Below, in pieces: positions 53,792 to 61,741 of a DNA stretch of 64,000 bases. Made by a program: the position numbers and the translations under genes. The stretch covers positions 558,001 through 622,000 of the forward strand of contig BQJC01000002.1 of assembly GCA_021604505.1 (NCBI GenBank), read 5' to 3'. How positions within the stretch are numbered: the first letter of the stretch is position 1; each line of letters opens with the position of its first letter. A model generated the notes under the pieces. It was given only the letters and a program-made list of their open reading frames with translations. It did not search any database and had not been told where the DNA came from. This DNA is from Nitrospinaceae bacterium. Lineage in GTDB: Bacteria > Nitrospinota > Nitrospinia > Nitrospinales > VA-1.

Positions 53792-54841
53792 TTAAAATTC
53801 CGGAAGATCAATCTCCACTTTACCGTTCACAACAATTTTTGACGGTAAAATATCAACTCTTTCAACATGGTCAGGTGCACGATTTTTCTTGTAAAAGGAA
53901 GTGTGATGTCTTAGATGGAAAGTTTCCGTATTGATAATAAACAATCCTTGCCCATCTGTCCCCGCAATTAAGTAGGGCCCTTTATTTTTGAGGACAGTGG
54001 GATAAAACCATTTGTAATCTTTGTAATAAAGAATGTAGTATTCGCCCGTTTTGGTGTCGTGGACATCAATACCCAGATGTTCGCGGGCAAAATAAATCCT
54101 GTCTCCAATTTTTAACTTTTTAATAATCTCATCATATTCATCCGTTACCGGGTTTTTGTACTTTTTGATGGATAATTCCCCGTCTTCTATATTCCCATTA
54201 TTTTTTTTCCAAATGTAGACCGCATAATGGGGGTCTTTTAGATCAAGATCACTTTCGTCCATATATCCTTCTTCAAATTTAATTATTTCCAAAAACTTTT
54301 TTTCGTTGGAAAGGTTTTTATTGGTGAAATTTTCACTTCTGAACACGCCCGGAATGGGATACGCTTGCTCATTATGAGGAAATTCCATCCCCAATTGCAT
54401 GACCTCAAGGTATTTGGGGCAAAATAAATTCAAACTCCTGTAAGAACTTCCGCTTCCGCCCCCTGCAGTCTGGAAAAAAACATCCTCATGGTCGTTTCCT
54501 TTTAATAAAACCGCTCCAACTTTCAAAAATCCCTCCATACCGATTGAAAAGGTTAAGGTGATTGGATGGTTTTTAAAAGTTAAGCTGTAATCTCCAAAGC
54601 CGGGATCAGGCCCCTTGCGTTCGAATACAGCGATTCTGTTTATTTCTCCATTTTTCATGCTGACTTCAATCTTGACTTGCTTTTCCTTCCTCCAATCTTC
54701 TTCACCTCCGGGGTGGGGATGAAATTTAATTTGATTTTTTGTGGATGACGAGGTGTTTTTCTTCTCCTCTGCTTTAGCCTCGTCCCCAATCATTATTAAA
54801 AGCGAAATCAAAATCAATAAGGAGCAGGTTTTCTTAAACAT
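53792..54841 (-). CDS. Exported protein of island 1, unknown function (349 residues)
   Basis: A signal peptide (LLILISLLIMIGDEAKA) precedes a beta-rich, charged, lysine/asparagine-rich body with VKIEVSMKNGEINRIAVFER, IGDRIYFAREHLGIDVHDTK and GPYLIAGTDGQGLFIINTET. No family recognised. AAGGGGGG lies before the ATG. The gene is more A/T-rich than the core genes. It lies 89 bases upstream of the next minus-strand gene and may share its transcript. The 332 bases between this gene and the next plus-strand gene are AT-rich and show no gene. Confidence 0.6.
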   Translation of the reverse strand: MFKKTCSLLILISLLIMIGDEAKAEEKKNTSSSTKNQIKFHPHPGGEEDWRKEKQVKIEVSMKNGEINRIAVFERKGPDPGFGDYSLTFKNHPITLTFSIGMEGFLKVGAVLLKGNDHEDVFFQTAGGGSGSSYRSLNLFCPKYLEVMQLGMEFPHNEQAYPIPGVFRSENFTNKNLSNEKKFLEIIKFEEGYMDESDLDLKDPHYAVYIWKKNNGNIEDGELSIKKYKNPVTDEYDEIIKKLKIGDRIYFAREHLGIDVHDTKTGEYYILYYKDYKWFYPTVLKNKGPYLIAGTDGQGLFIINTETFHLRHHTSFYKKNRAPDHVERVDILPSKIVVNGKVEIDLPEF

Positions 54842-55173
54842 AGGTTCTACCCCCCCTTCTGAAATTCAAGACACTTCACCTGAACCAAATGGCCTTGATT
54901 AGAAGCCATTTGGAACTATCCGAATTTCATGTTCTTTTTAAATATATATACGAGGAAATATATTCCTTTAACTATTACTGTCAAATTGGACTATTCCGCA
55001 TGGAGAAATATTCTATTCCTCCATGAAACCATAATTATAATTTGGTCAGCATCCTAGGTACCGTACCTGACTAAAGTTTAGAATTCGGTTAAAATTAAGT
55101 TTTTCAGAGGTGATGATTTTGCAATGAGAGGAGGAGGTCGATTTCTGGATTTGGAATAGGGGATGAAAGGAAA

Positions 55174-55578
55174 ATGATTTTTAGACGGATGATCGGAACT
55201 GCCGTTATTTTGATTTGGTTCATCACATTGGGGTTCGTTTGTGGGCCCCTGCGCTGGGAGTTTGCCCATACTTATCGAAACTTGATAAACGGGTTCGAAG
55301 ATTCTTTGCCCGTGCTCACTACCGTCCTGGGATTACCGGTATTAGGAATTGGGGATCAAACGTTTATGTCAATCTTTGTGGTAGTCGTGCTCGGAGGGAT
55401 TACATGGTTGGGTCCGGCAACCCTGCTTGTTGGGGTATGGCGTTTTCCGAATCGGGAAAAGTTTTCTGACTGGTTACTGTTTGGGGGTTCCCTCTACGTT
55501 GCGATTATCCTTCTGTTTACAATCTTGCTGGCAGTCAGTTTTTGGCTTCCATTCAGCCTTTTGTGGTCAGGGGGTTGA
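55174..55578 (+). CDS. Small membrane protein of island 1
   Basis: AAAGGA lies just before the ATG. The 134-residue product has about three membrane helices: GTAVILIWFITLGFVCGPL, MSIFVVVVLGGITWLGPATL and LYVAIILLFTILLAVSFWLP. No family recognised. It lies about 110 bases inside the right boundary of island 1. Confidence 0.6.
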   Translation: MIFRRMIGTAVILIWFITLGFVCGPLRWEFAHTYRNLINGFEDSLPVLTTVLGLPVLGIGDQTFMSIFVVVVLGGITWLGPATLLVGVWRFPNREKFSDWLLFGGSLYVAIILLFTILLAVSFWLPFSLLWSGG

Positions 55579-55687
55579 CCTGCTCACCGAAAACCGGTCC
55601 AGTTCATAAGTTGAGTCAATGTTGCCCTTTTGCTGACTTAATACAAAAAAGGGCGAAGTTTGAGGACCTAACCGCTTGATTTTAAAA

Positions 55688-55726
55688 TGGAGCTGGGGGG
55701 ATTCGAACCCCCGACCTCTTGAGTGC
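55688..55726 (-). repeat. Partial tRNA-Ala copy: attachment-site junction between islands 1 and 2
   Basis: These 39 bases are identical to the tRNA-Ala 3' end (61161-61199) and to the left repeat at 45634-45672, in the same orientation; identity stops in the anticodon loop. It is the junction left after two successive insertions at the same tRNA. The 55579-56355 gap around it contains this repeat, the paired repeat at 55891 and one doubtful small ORF, but no clear gene. Confidence 0.88.
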
Positions 55727-55890
55727 CATTTTAGTGGGCTAAATTCACCATTTTTCAAAAGTCAATTTTCAGCCGCCTTATAAAGCATTTATTTAAAACA
55801 ATTTAGGCGTCTTTTGAGCCACTATCTTTTTCTTGCCTTTTCAGACCTCTTTCCCCTATTTTCCGGTATTTTCCCCTCAATTCTGAGAAT

Positions 55891-55912
55891 TTTGGCTACA
55901 GTTTGGCTACAG
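55891..55912 (+). repeat. Perfect tandem 11-bp repeat inside the left end of island 2 (candidate arm sites)
   Basis: TTTGGCTACAG occurs twice without a gap, 165 bases from the attachment-site copy. A related pair (ATTGGCTACAA, TTTAGCTACAC) lies near the other end of the island at 60894-60915 in the same orientation. Confidence 0.55.
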
Positions 55913-56179
55913 TCGTGTTGGGAGCCAAGTGAAACTTCCTTCTAAATAACCCTAACCTCCGTTGCTCTTACTGTGCCATGTTTAGGGCATTTTAAGATGA
56001 CCATGGTGCTACCTATCCATAAAATGGTACGCAATGAAACCGATTAACCCTAGAGACGTTTTTCCACCTTAATTTGCATGTATTTCATAAACATCCACCC
56101 AAAATAAGGAATAAAACCATTTTATTTTTGCTCTTAAAAAAGACATTGGAAAACTATTCTATTCTCAAGCCATACTTGA

Positions 56180-56284
56180 ATGAAAGGAGCAAATTTTCAA
56201 GAAATAGTAACCGTCATATGGCAAATCTCGGTTAATGGGATTAATAGAGTTAAAATTAATATCGCAACAAGATTAGGAAATTAA
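56180..56284 (+). CDS. Doubtful 34-residue ORF before the radical SAM gene
   Basis: ATG at 56180 to TAA at 56282 encodes MKGANFQEIVTVIWQISVNG and INRVKINIATRLGN. It lies 71 bases upstream of the radical SAM gene in the same direction. Small peptides before SPASM-type radical SAM genes are sometimes modification substrates. However, no ribosome-binding site precedes this ATG (AAAGGAG lies just inside the ORF), and the sequence has no known precursor motif. Confidence 0.2.
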   Translation: MKGANFQEIVTVIWQISVNGINRVKINIATRLGN

Positions 56285-56355
56285 AGTGAAAGAACTCCTA
56301 GGGAAGTTCTAAAGTTCCATGAGCAAATAGATCTAAACCAATCTTCTTTTGATTA

Positions 56356-57438
56356 ATGGTTCGGGTTACAAGGAAAATGTTAAGAAACCCAAATTCTCTT
56401 CCCCTTGTTTTCTGGGAGACCACAACAGCTTGCAACCTCGAATGTGTGCACTGCCGACGACTGGAAGTCGCCCAGGAACCGTCACGGGAGGATCTCTCTC
56501 TCAAGGAAGTTTTTCATTTCATTGAAGGGCTTGCAGATCATTTCGAGCCTTCCCCGATTCTTGTTCTTAGCGGTGGAGAACCTTTAGTCCGCCCAGATAT
56601 TTGGGATATTATAAGGTTTGCCGAAAATAAAAACGTCCCGTTGGCCTTAGCAACGAATGGAACATTGATAGATGCCCCCATTGCAAAGAAAATCGCTTCC
56701 TCAGGAATTAAACGGGTTTCCATCAGCTTGGACGGAGCCTGTCCAGACACACATGACAGTTTTCGGAAAATGTTGGGATCTTTTGAAAAGGCCATTAGTG
56801 GCATTTCCCACCTCCGTTCTTTAAATGTTCCGTTTCAAATCAATACAACGCTGACCCGGCATAATTTAGGTGAACTTGAAGCGATTTACCGGTTTTGTCT
56901 CGAACTGGGTGCCGACAGCCTGCATTTTTTCATGCTGGTTCCTGTGGGTTGCGGAATGGAGATTAAGGAAGAATATCAATTGAGTGCCGAAGAATATGAG
57001 GAGAGTCTTCTAAGAATTCATCAGTTTTCCCGTGAAGGAAAGATCCACATACGACCGATTTGCGCACCCCATTATTTTAGAATCCTAGCGCAAAATAAGG
57101 CTCCCTTGCCGCGAAGAAATAATATCCCCAACATGAACCAATTGACCAAGGGCTGTCTCGCCGGGACAGGTATCTGTTTTGTTTCGCATAAAGGAGAAGT
57201 CTTTCCTTGTGGGTACCTTCCAATGATTTGTGGAAATATCAGAGAACAAAGCCTTAAAGATATCTGGGAAAACTCCACAGTTTTTGATTCATTGCGTGAT
57301 GCGAACCTTTTAGAAGGCAAATGTGGGTTGTGCCAATTTAAGAGAATTTGTTCCGGTTGCCGGGCGCGGGCTTTTGAGGAAACTGGAAACTATCTTGAAG
57401 AGGAACCGAATTGTCTTTACGAACCGAAACCTGGCTGA
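56356..57438 (+). CDS. Radical SAM-SPASM enzyme of the AhbD/NirJ group
   Basis: This 360-residue enzyme has the radical SAM cluster motif in TTTACNLECVHCRR (CxxxCxxC, residues about 27-34), ILVLSGGEPLVRPDIWDIIR, LATNGTLI and SISLDG. The C-terminal SPASM-type part is KGCLAGTGICFVSHKGEVFP, CGYLP, CGNIREQSLKDIWENS, then GKCGLCQFKRICSGCRARAF and EEPNC. This layout is that of haem-pathway enzymes: AhbC/AhbD (alternative haem synthesis) and NirJ (haem d1). The same architecture also serves peptide-modifying enzymes. No other haem genes are near, so a haem role is doubtful; the two following genes are unknown. The start may be the ATG at 56377. Confidence 0.8.
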   Translation: MVRVTRKMLRNPNSLPLVFWETTTACNLECVHCRRLEVAQEPSREDLSLKEVFHFIEGLADHFEPSPILVLSGGEPLVRPDIWDIIRFAENKNVPLALATNGTLIDAPIAKKIASSGIKRVSISLDGACPDTHDSFRKMLGSFEKAISGISHLRSLNVPFQINTTLTRHNLGELEAIYRFCLELGADSLHFFMLVPVGCGMEIKEEYQLSAEEYEESLLRIHQFSREGKIHIRPICAPHYFRILAQNKAPLPRRNNIPNMNQLTKGCLAGTGICFVSHKGEVFPCGYLPMICGNIREQSLKDIWENSTVFDSLRDANLLEGKCGLCQFKRICSGCRARAFEETGNYLEEEPNCLYEPKPG

Positions 57439-57441
57439 TTT

Positions 57442-58416
57442 GTGGCTGGAATCATAGCCGACATTAATATTTCTAAGATTTTCATGGAACAACTAACTAA
57501 ACTTCCCGAACGGCTTAACTTTGACGGCAAAGTAAACCTTTACTGTCTGCATGAAGTATTCAGACATATCGCGTCAATTGTTTCTCATCGGATGCGTGAG
57601 GAACATCAGATTGATATTTCTATTCCTTCGGGATTGTGGGGGGGAGCCTATCTGGTGGCCGATGAGGAAGGAACAGTCATATCACGAGTCATTCGTTTTT
57701 ACAGCATTGTTAACCTGCCGCAGAACAGTCCTCTTGACAAGGAAGAAAACTTTGAACGTTTAATGGTAATTTATTACCAAACATGCCAAAGCATTTTCAA
57801 ACATTACGGGCTGATATTTGAAAATCCACAATGGGGAGAACCCATTCCCTACACCAATAGAATTAAACCCACCACCTCACTGCAAATGTGGGAAACCAGT
57901 AATACCGAGATAAGTTTCCTACGCGCTTTCTTCGTCTGGAACACCGCGACGTGGGAAGAGTCTCTCATCTTTGACACCCTCCGCAATATAAAGCAACTTA
58001 AGGAATTACTCGATCTCAACCAGCGGCCTCCTAATAAAGTAAAGGAAGAACTCCGGTTCGCTTTGCAGGATATCCTCATTGTCTATTACACCTTGCGGGA
58101 CGCATTGACACCGGATTTCATGGAACACGCCGAGCCATTTATGAAGGAATTACTCGGACATTTCAAGGTGGGTTTGCATGATAACGACCTTATCCATGAT
58201 CTGTTTTACAGAGCCTATTCTAGTGCCTTTATTTACGGATTCGAAGAGGCGCTCCTGGGACCTTATAATCGACATAACCTGGATATTCACAAAGTCGAAG
58301 ATTGGCCGGTGGAAAAAATTAACTGGATCCCGGAGGAACTTAAAAAAAAGCTCATTCCCCCGCTCAAGGCTACCTTCTCGGGGTTCGAGGCCAATCTGAA
58401 AAAGGAGGCTTTTTAG
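57442..58416 (+). CDS. Unknown helical protein following the radical SAM gene
   Basis: The frame starts at a GTG four bases after the radical SAM stop; the ATG at 57484 is an alternative. The 324-residue product is soluble and helical, with LYCLHEVFRHIASIVSHRMR, IFKHYGLIFENPQWGEPIPY, a central helical pair and RAYSSAFIYGFEEALLGPYN. There is no signal peptide, metal motif or known fold I can identify. The tight spacing indicates that it works with the radical SAM enzyme, for example as a partner or substrate-handling protein; this is inference. Confidence 0.65.
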   Translation: MAGIIADINISKIFMEQLTKLPERLNFDGKVNLYCLHEVFRHIASIVSHRMREEHQIDISIPSGLWGGAYLVADEEGTVISRVIRFYSIVNLPQNSPLDKEENFERLMVIYYQTCQSIFKHYGLIFENPQWGEPIPYTNRIKPTTSLQMWETSNTEISFLRAFFVWNTATWEESLIFDTLRNIKQLKELLDLNQRPPNKVKEELRFALQDILIVYYTLRDALTPDFMEHAEPFMKELLGHFKVGLHDNDLIHDLFYRAYSSAFIYGFEEALLGPYNRHNLDIHKVEDWPVEKINWIPEELKKKLIPPLKATFSGFEANLKKEAF

Positions 58417-58584
58417 AATAGTAACTAAACCCCTGGCATCCAGATGTGCGCTGAAAGCAAATATAATTAGGATGGATTTTTTTGCTTAGAAGATAGCTTT
58501 TTGTTGTGCCCGGCTAGACGAAATATCCCTTTGCTCGAATGGGAATGGGAGCCCAATTAAATTTTCCGGCAATCAGGTTTCCTC

Positions 58585-60456
58585 ATGTTTAAAGAAGAAG
58601 AACTTATCGCTTCCCTCACTCGACCGAAGAGCATTCGGTTCAACGCTAATCATGCAGAAGTTTTGGCAATCAAAAATCAGTTTGCCGACTTCCAAAAAAC
58701 AACAATTGACGGCAGAACCTTTTGGTTCCTCAACGACCAGCCAAATGTCCTCAATACAAGGATTCAGGTCTATCCGACGGGACACATGGTGTTTTATAAC
58801 TCCGAGGGAAAGCGTTTTCTATTCACCGACCCGGAGGGGCATCCCCTGCACGAATGCGAATGGAAAAGAGAAGAAGGTTCAGGAAAAATCAAGCTGGTTT
58901 TAGTCCGCATGCAACTCGATTGCGGGCAATGGTTTGGCATCAAACCGGAAGCGAAAACATTTTCCACTTTTCTGGACTTAAAAGATCAACCAGGATCAGC
59001 AAACATCACCTTGGACGAGCTGAGAAGCAAAGTAGCTCAAGCCTGGGATATCCCCTTTTCCGATGTAAAACATTTTTACAGAGATGAGAATTTTGTTCCC
59101 TTGGGGGTAGGGGAGTTTGACATTAACCTTTCCAAAGACGGGCTCTATGTATTGGTGGACGGCACGTTCGACCAGACGATTTTCATCAGCTACATGCCGA
59201 AGGTGAAGTTGGACCCACTGGATGTCATTCCGGTGGTGGAACTCTTTCAATCGGCTCCCCCTGGCGCGGGCGGTGCCGGTTTTGAGCTCTTTTGGGGCTT
59301 ATATGACGATCAATCTCGAGAAACCAAGCCGGAACCCTTAAGGTTTCGGGGTCTGCCGGTTTACCCAACGAAAAAGGCGTTTGAGATATTTACTGCCTAT
59401 TTTACCCCCACCGCTCCTGAGGGTGAGGACCTCATGGAGATTTTCATGGATCACCACCGCGCCTACCAGATTACCTGGGGCCTTAGACCAGATCCTCCCT
59501 GGCGATATTTTAGCGATGAGAACTCCGTTTGCTTGACGGTACAAGATCATTTTCCCTTTAAAGCCACAGGCTTGAATGACCCCGTAGCTCTGCCTTTTAT
59601 CAATTGCTCCCGGGGAGGAAAGGCGCCTTGCCAACGAGATCTTGTGGTTAAAGATGACTCAATCTTGTTAGTGGATGGCAACGAAGTGTGCCGGGAAATT
59701 CCTTTATTGCCCCTGTGGAAAATTTCTCCACAGCCCGAGACCAAAATTCAACCACCCCTTTATCCCTTCAATTGGAGATGGTTTTTTAAAGGATGCACTC
59801 CGAAAGTTGATCCGGTCAAGGCCATTCTTACCGTGCCCTTCTACCCCGAGGGAAAATCCGAAATCGAGGAGTTATCCCTTCAACCGATGGTTATAGATCA
59901 GATTTTTTATTACATGGAAATGTTTCCTGATATGCCGAACTGCTTGGAAAAGGTCGACCGGGTCCTTATCCACAATTTCGATACGGTAATTTCTGGCTGC
60001 ATCGATTGTACACATAAACGTGAATATAAAGTCTTATTTAACGATCCTGAGTTTGCCCAAAAAAACGCACAACTATTATGGGATTATGCTGCTTCTCGAA
60101 ACCAACTTGAGGAACTCAGAGAAGTTTCTTTTCTTGCGGAAAAAGAAAACGTGGAGTCGGCATACAACGAAGAATATGGGATGATCTTTCGATGGATTCC
60201 TTTCAAGCATTATCGCGACCCCGCAACCTTGGAAAATATTGTAATCTCAATAACGCAGGCTTTAGGCCTAAACGGACTATTATTTCTTGTAGGCCCCCGG
60301 CAGTTGACAGAGTTGTTTGCACACCATTCATTAGAATGTATTTATGGTGATCCCGTCGATAATATGCCCTTTTTGTTCCAGCACCGGAAAATGTATCCTG
60401 AAACTCAGGTAAACCCCGATGTAACAGTATTTTTTGCTCAAAAAGTTATCTCTTGA
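58585..60456 (+). CDS. Unknown 623-residue protein of the radical SAM unit
   Basis: This soluble protein without a signal peptide seems to have several parts. A beta-rich N-terminal part (GRTFWFLNDQPNVLNTRIQV, YPTGHMVFYNSEGKRFLFTD) is followed by a middle part with QSAPPGAGGAGFELFWGLYD. The C-terminal 170 residues (VDRVLIHNFDTVISGCIDCT, NIVISITQALGLNGLLFLVG) end in alpha/beta segments that faintly recall a Rossmann or methyltransferase-like fold. Its last part has CIDCTHK but no clear SAM-binding glycine motif. I recognise no family. It lies 168 bases after the previous gene, in the same direction. That gap shows no gene. Confidence 0.65.
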   Translation: MFKEEELIASLTRPKSIRFNANHAEVLAIKNQFADFQKTTIDGRTFWFLNDQPNVLNTRIQVYPTGHMVFYNSEGKRFLFTDPEGHPLHECEWKREEGSGKIKLVLVRMQLDCGQWFGIKPEAKTFSTFLDLKDQPGSANITLDELRSKVAQAWDIPFSDVKHFYRDENFVPLGVGEFDINLSKDGLYVLVDGTFDQTIFISYMPKVKLDPLDVIPVVELFQSAPPGAGGAGFELFWGLYDDQSRETKPEPLRFRGLPVYPTKKAFEIFTAYFTPTAPEGEDLMEIFMDHHRAYQITWGLRPDPPWRYFSDENSVCLTVQDHFPFKATGLNDPVALPFINCSRGGKAPCQRDLVVKDDSILLVDGNEVCREIPLLPLWKISPQPETKIQPPLYPFNWRWFFKGCTPKVDPVKAILTVPFYPEGKSEIEELSLQPMVIDQIFYYMEMFPDMPNCLEKVDRVLIHNFDTVISGCIDCTHKREYKVLFNDPEFAQKNAQLLWDYAASRNQLEELREVSFLAEKENVESAYNEEYGMIFRWIPFKHYRDPATLENIVISITQALGLNGLLFLVGPRQLTELFAHHSLECIYGDPVDNMPFLFQHRKMYPETQVNPDVTVFFAQKVIS

Positions 60457-60557
60457 AATTTATTCCAAAATTAAAGCATTCAAACTGTTCCGGTCAAATA
60501 TTCCCGCATACCGCGTAAACTCTGGGGCCTGGTCGCAAATAAAGTCTTGCTTAATCA

Positions 60558-60800
60558 ATGCAAATTTTCAGGAAAAATTTAGCTGTTAGATTAGAAGGGA
60601 GTTTTCGGCTTACCAGCCTTTGCCGTCGAGAGGGCATTCCCTCCAACCTGTACTACCGCTGGAGCCAAGATTTTCTGGAAGCAGGTAAAAAGCGTCTCAT
60701 GGAAGACACCGCCCACGAGGAAAACTCTCAAGAAGTCACCGATATTAAAAAAATGAGACCGAGCAATTAAAACAACAACGTCATGCGAGTATGCTTAGAG
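60558..60800 (+). pseudogene. Fragment of an IS3-type transposase OrfA (helix-turn-helix)
   Basis: FRLTSLCRREGIPSNLYYRW and FLEAGKKRLMEDTAHEENSQ are the helix-turn-helix of IS3-family OrfA. The frame stops at 60770 after a run of seven A (60749-60755). One base shift there continues into ETEQLKQQRHASM, the expected coiled-coil start, so the gene has a frameshift. No OrfB and no IS ends were seen. This is a decayed insertion sequence inside island 2, not a source of integrase for the island. Confidence 0.75.
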
Positions 60801-60893
60801 GCCCGATGACGACTAAAACTTCCTCATAAAAAATAATCCCGAAAACAAAAAAAGTCAGTCCGAATAGGCACGACATCTTTAGGGCTCAATTCG

Positions 60894-60915
60894 ATTGGCT
60901 ACAATTTAGCTACAC
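60894..60915 (+). repeat. Paired repeat inside the right end of island 2 (candidate arm sites)
   Basis: ATTGGCTACAA and TTTAGCTACAC are adjacent 11-base units with the core GCTACA, matching the perfect pair at 55891-55912 in sequence, period and orientation. They are 245 bases from the tRNA-Ala 3' end. With the left pair they frame island 2 symmetrically. Confidence 0.5.
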
Positions 60916-61121
60916 TGCATCGAAATGGGAGGTTTTTGAAGACTATAAACCTTTTCAATTTAAGGAGTTCGATAAGCAAAAGGTTTTTGACTCCTTGAAT
61001 GTTTTTAAAGCAGTCAGAAAAAAGAAGATTCCAAAACCTAGATAACTCTTTTTAAAGTAATGGCTAAGCGTACTCACCTTTTCTAAGTGATTGCTTGAAT
61101 CCTTTGCCAAACAACAAAAAG

Positions 61122-61152
61122 GGTTTAAGGCAAAATGCCCTAAACCCTTATG
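61122..61152 (-). terminator. Rho-independent terminator downstream of tRNA-Ala
   Basis: On the minus strand AAGGGTTTAGGGC, a short loop and GCCTTAAACCCTT form a strong stem, then TTTTTGTTGTTT. It lies about 10 bases beyond the tRNA 3' end. It sits on the island side of the attachment site, so the present terminator arrived with island 2 or its end. Confidence 0.75.
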
Positions 61153-61160
61153 AATAAAAG

Positions 61161-61233
61161 TGGAGCTGGGGGGATTCGAACCCCCGACCTCTTGAGTGCG
61201 ATTCAAGCGCGCTCCCAACTGCGCCACAGCCCC
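61161..61233 (-). tRNA. tRNA-Ala (anticodon CGC)
   Basis: Read on the minus strand the gene begins GGGGCTGTGGCGCAGTTGGG and ends CCCCCCAGCTCCA, with no encoded CCA. The acceptor stem GGGGCTG/CAGCTCC contains the G3-U70 pair that is the alanine identity element. The D stem GCGC/GCGC, the anticodon stem CTTGA/TCAAG around the loop ATCGCAC (anticodon CGC, reading GCG codons) and the T arm GGGGG-TTCGAAT-CCCCC are intact. It is the full-length copy and the integration target of both islands. Confidence 0.95.
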
Positions 61234-61601
61234 AGCGTAACAGGGGGTCTGAATATCATAGCATTCTCCCTGCTGTCTTATACTGAAGAGTGTTCGTGGG
61301 CGTCCTGAAAAGGGAAATTTTTCCTGTTTCAGCGCGTGTTAAACTTCAACATTATTGAGAATGCAAGGCGAGCGGGTTTTTAATAGCTGATTTTTCAAAA
61401 AACGCTTTATTTTCAACGGGTTGCCTGTTAAGATGGATTCGATTCCAAATGCCATTGTGCGGATATTCGAAGGTCCCTTAACCGAATAAGCCGAACGATT
61501 TCAAGGGGTGCCCACTCCATGGAATGGCTGCAGGTTTTAGTTTTTACCGCACTCAAGCAAACCTTATTTCTCCTGGGGATCGAGTGGCGGGGTCTGCAGG
61601 C

Positions 61602-61631
61602 TTGACAACCAGGGTCACAATAAAGTATATG
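61602..61631 (+). promoter_or_regulatory. Sigma-70-type promoter for rpsT
   Basis: A perfect TTGACA at 61602-61607 is followed 18 bases later by TATATG at 61626-61631 (or GTATAT with a 17-base spacer). This would place the start near 61640, about 100 bases before the rpsT start. The rest of the 61234-61741 gap holds no gene I can support. Confidence 0.55.
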
Positions 61632-61741
61632 ATTCAGTTCCCACTACGGTTTTCCCAGGCCTGTTGGCTGGGGCAGGTTCGCCAAACTTTTGGCAGAAAG
61701 TATTAAAATCCGCTTTAATTAATTTTAGAAAGGAAGAATCA

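Larger units (their letters stand above)
45633..55687. mobile_element. Island 1: integrated element at tRNA-Ala, no integrase
   Basis: About 10 kb lie between the first and second partial tRNA-Ala repeats. Gene content is unlike the flanks: a 1656-residue exported protein, an exported ankyrin protein, two exported proteins on the minus strand and a small membrane protein. No integrase, excisionase, relaxase or phage structural gene is visible. The boundaries come from the repeats; the element is inferred to be the older of the two because it lies farther from the intact tRNA. Confidence 0.75.
55688..61160. mobile_element. Island 2: integrated element between the tRNA-Ala and its 3' repeat, no integrase
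   Basis: About 5.5 kb lie between the partial tRNA copy at 55688 and the intact tRNA-Ala at 61161. It carries a radical SAM gene and two unknown genes in one direction, plus a transposase fragment. Paired repeats occur just inside both ends (55891-55912 and 60894-60915). It sits next to the intact tRNA, so it was probably inserted after island 1. No integrase gene is visible. Confidence 0.78.

Noticed and set aside
55625-55670. A terminator near the right end of island 1 (GCCCTTTT...AAAAGGGC)
   Set aside because: The loop is long and no T run follows on either strand.
61524-61706. A 60-residue protein before rpsT
   Set aside because: It overlaps the rpsT promoter region, has no family resemblance and ends inside the upstream extension of the rpsT frame.
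61664-61741. An extended rpsT start
   Set aside because: bS20 begins (L/M)ANHKSA; the TTG at 61742 has its own AGGAAG site.
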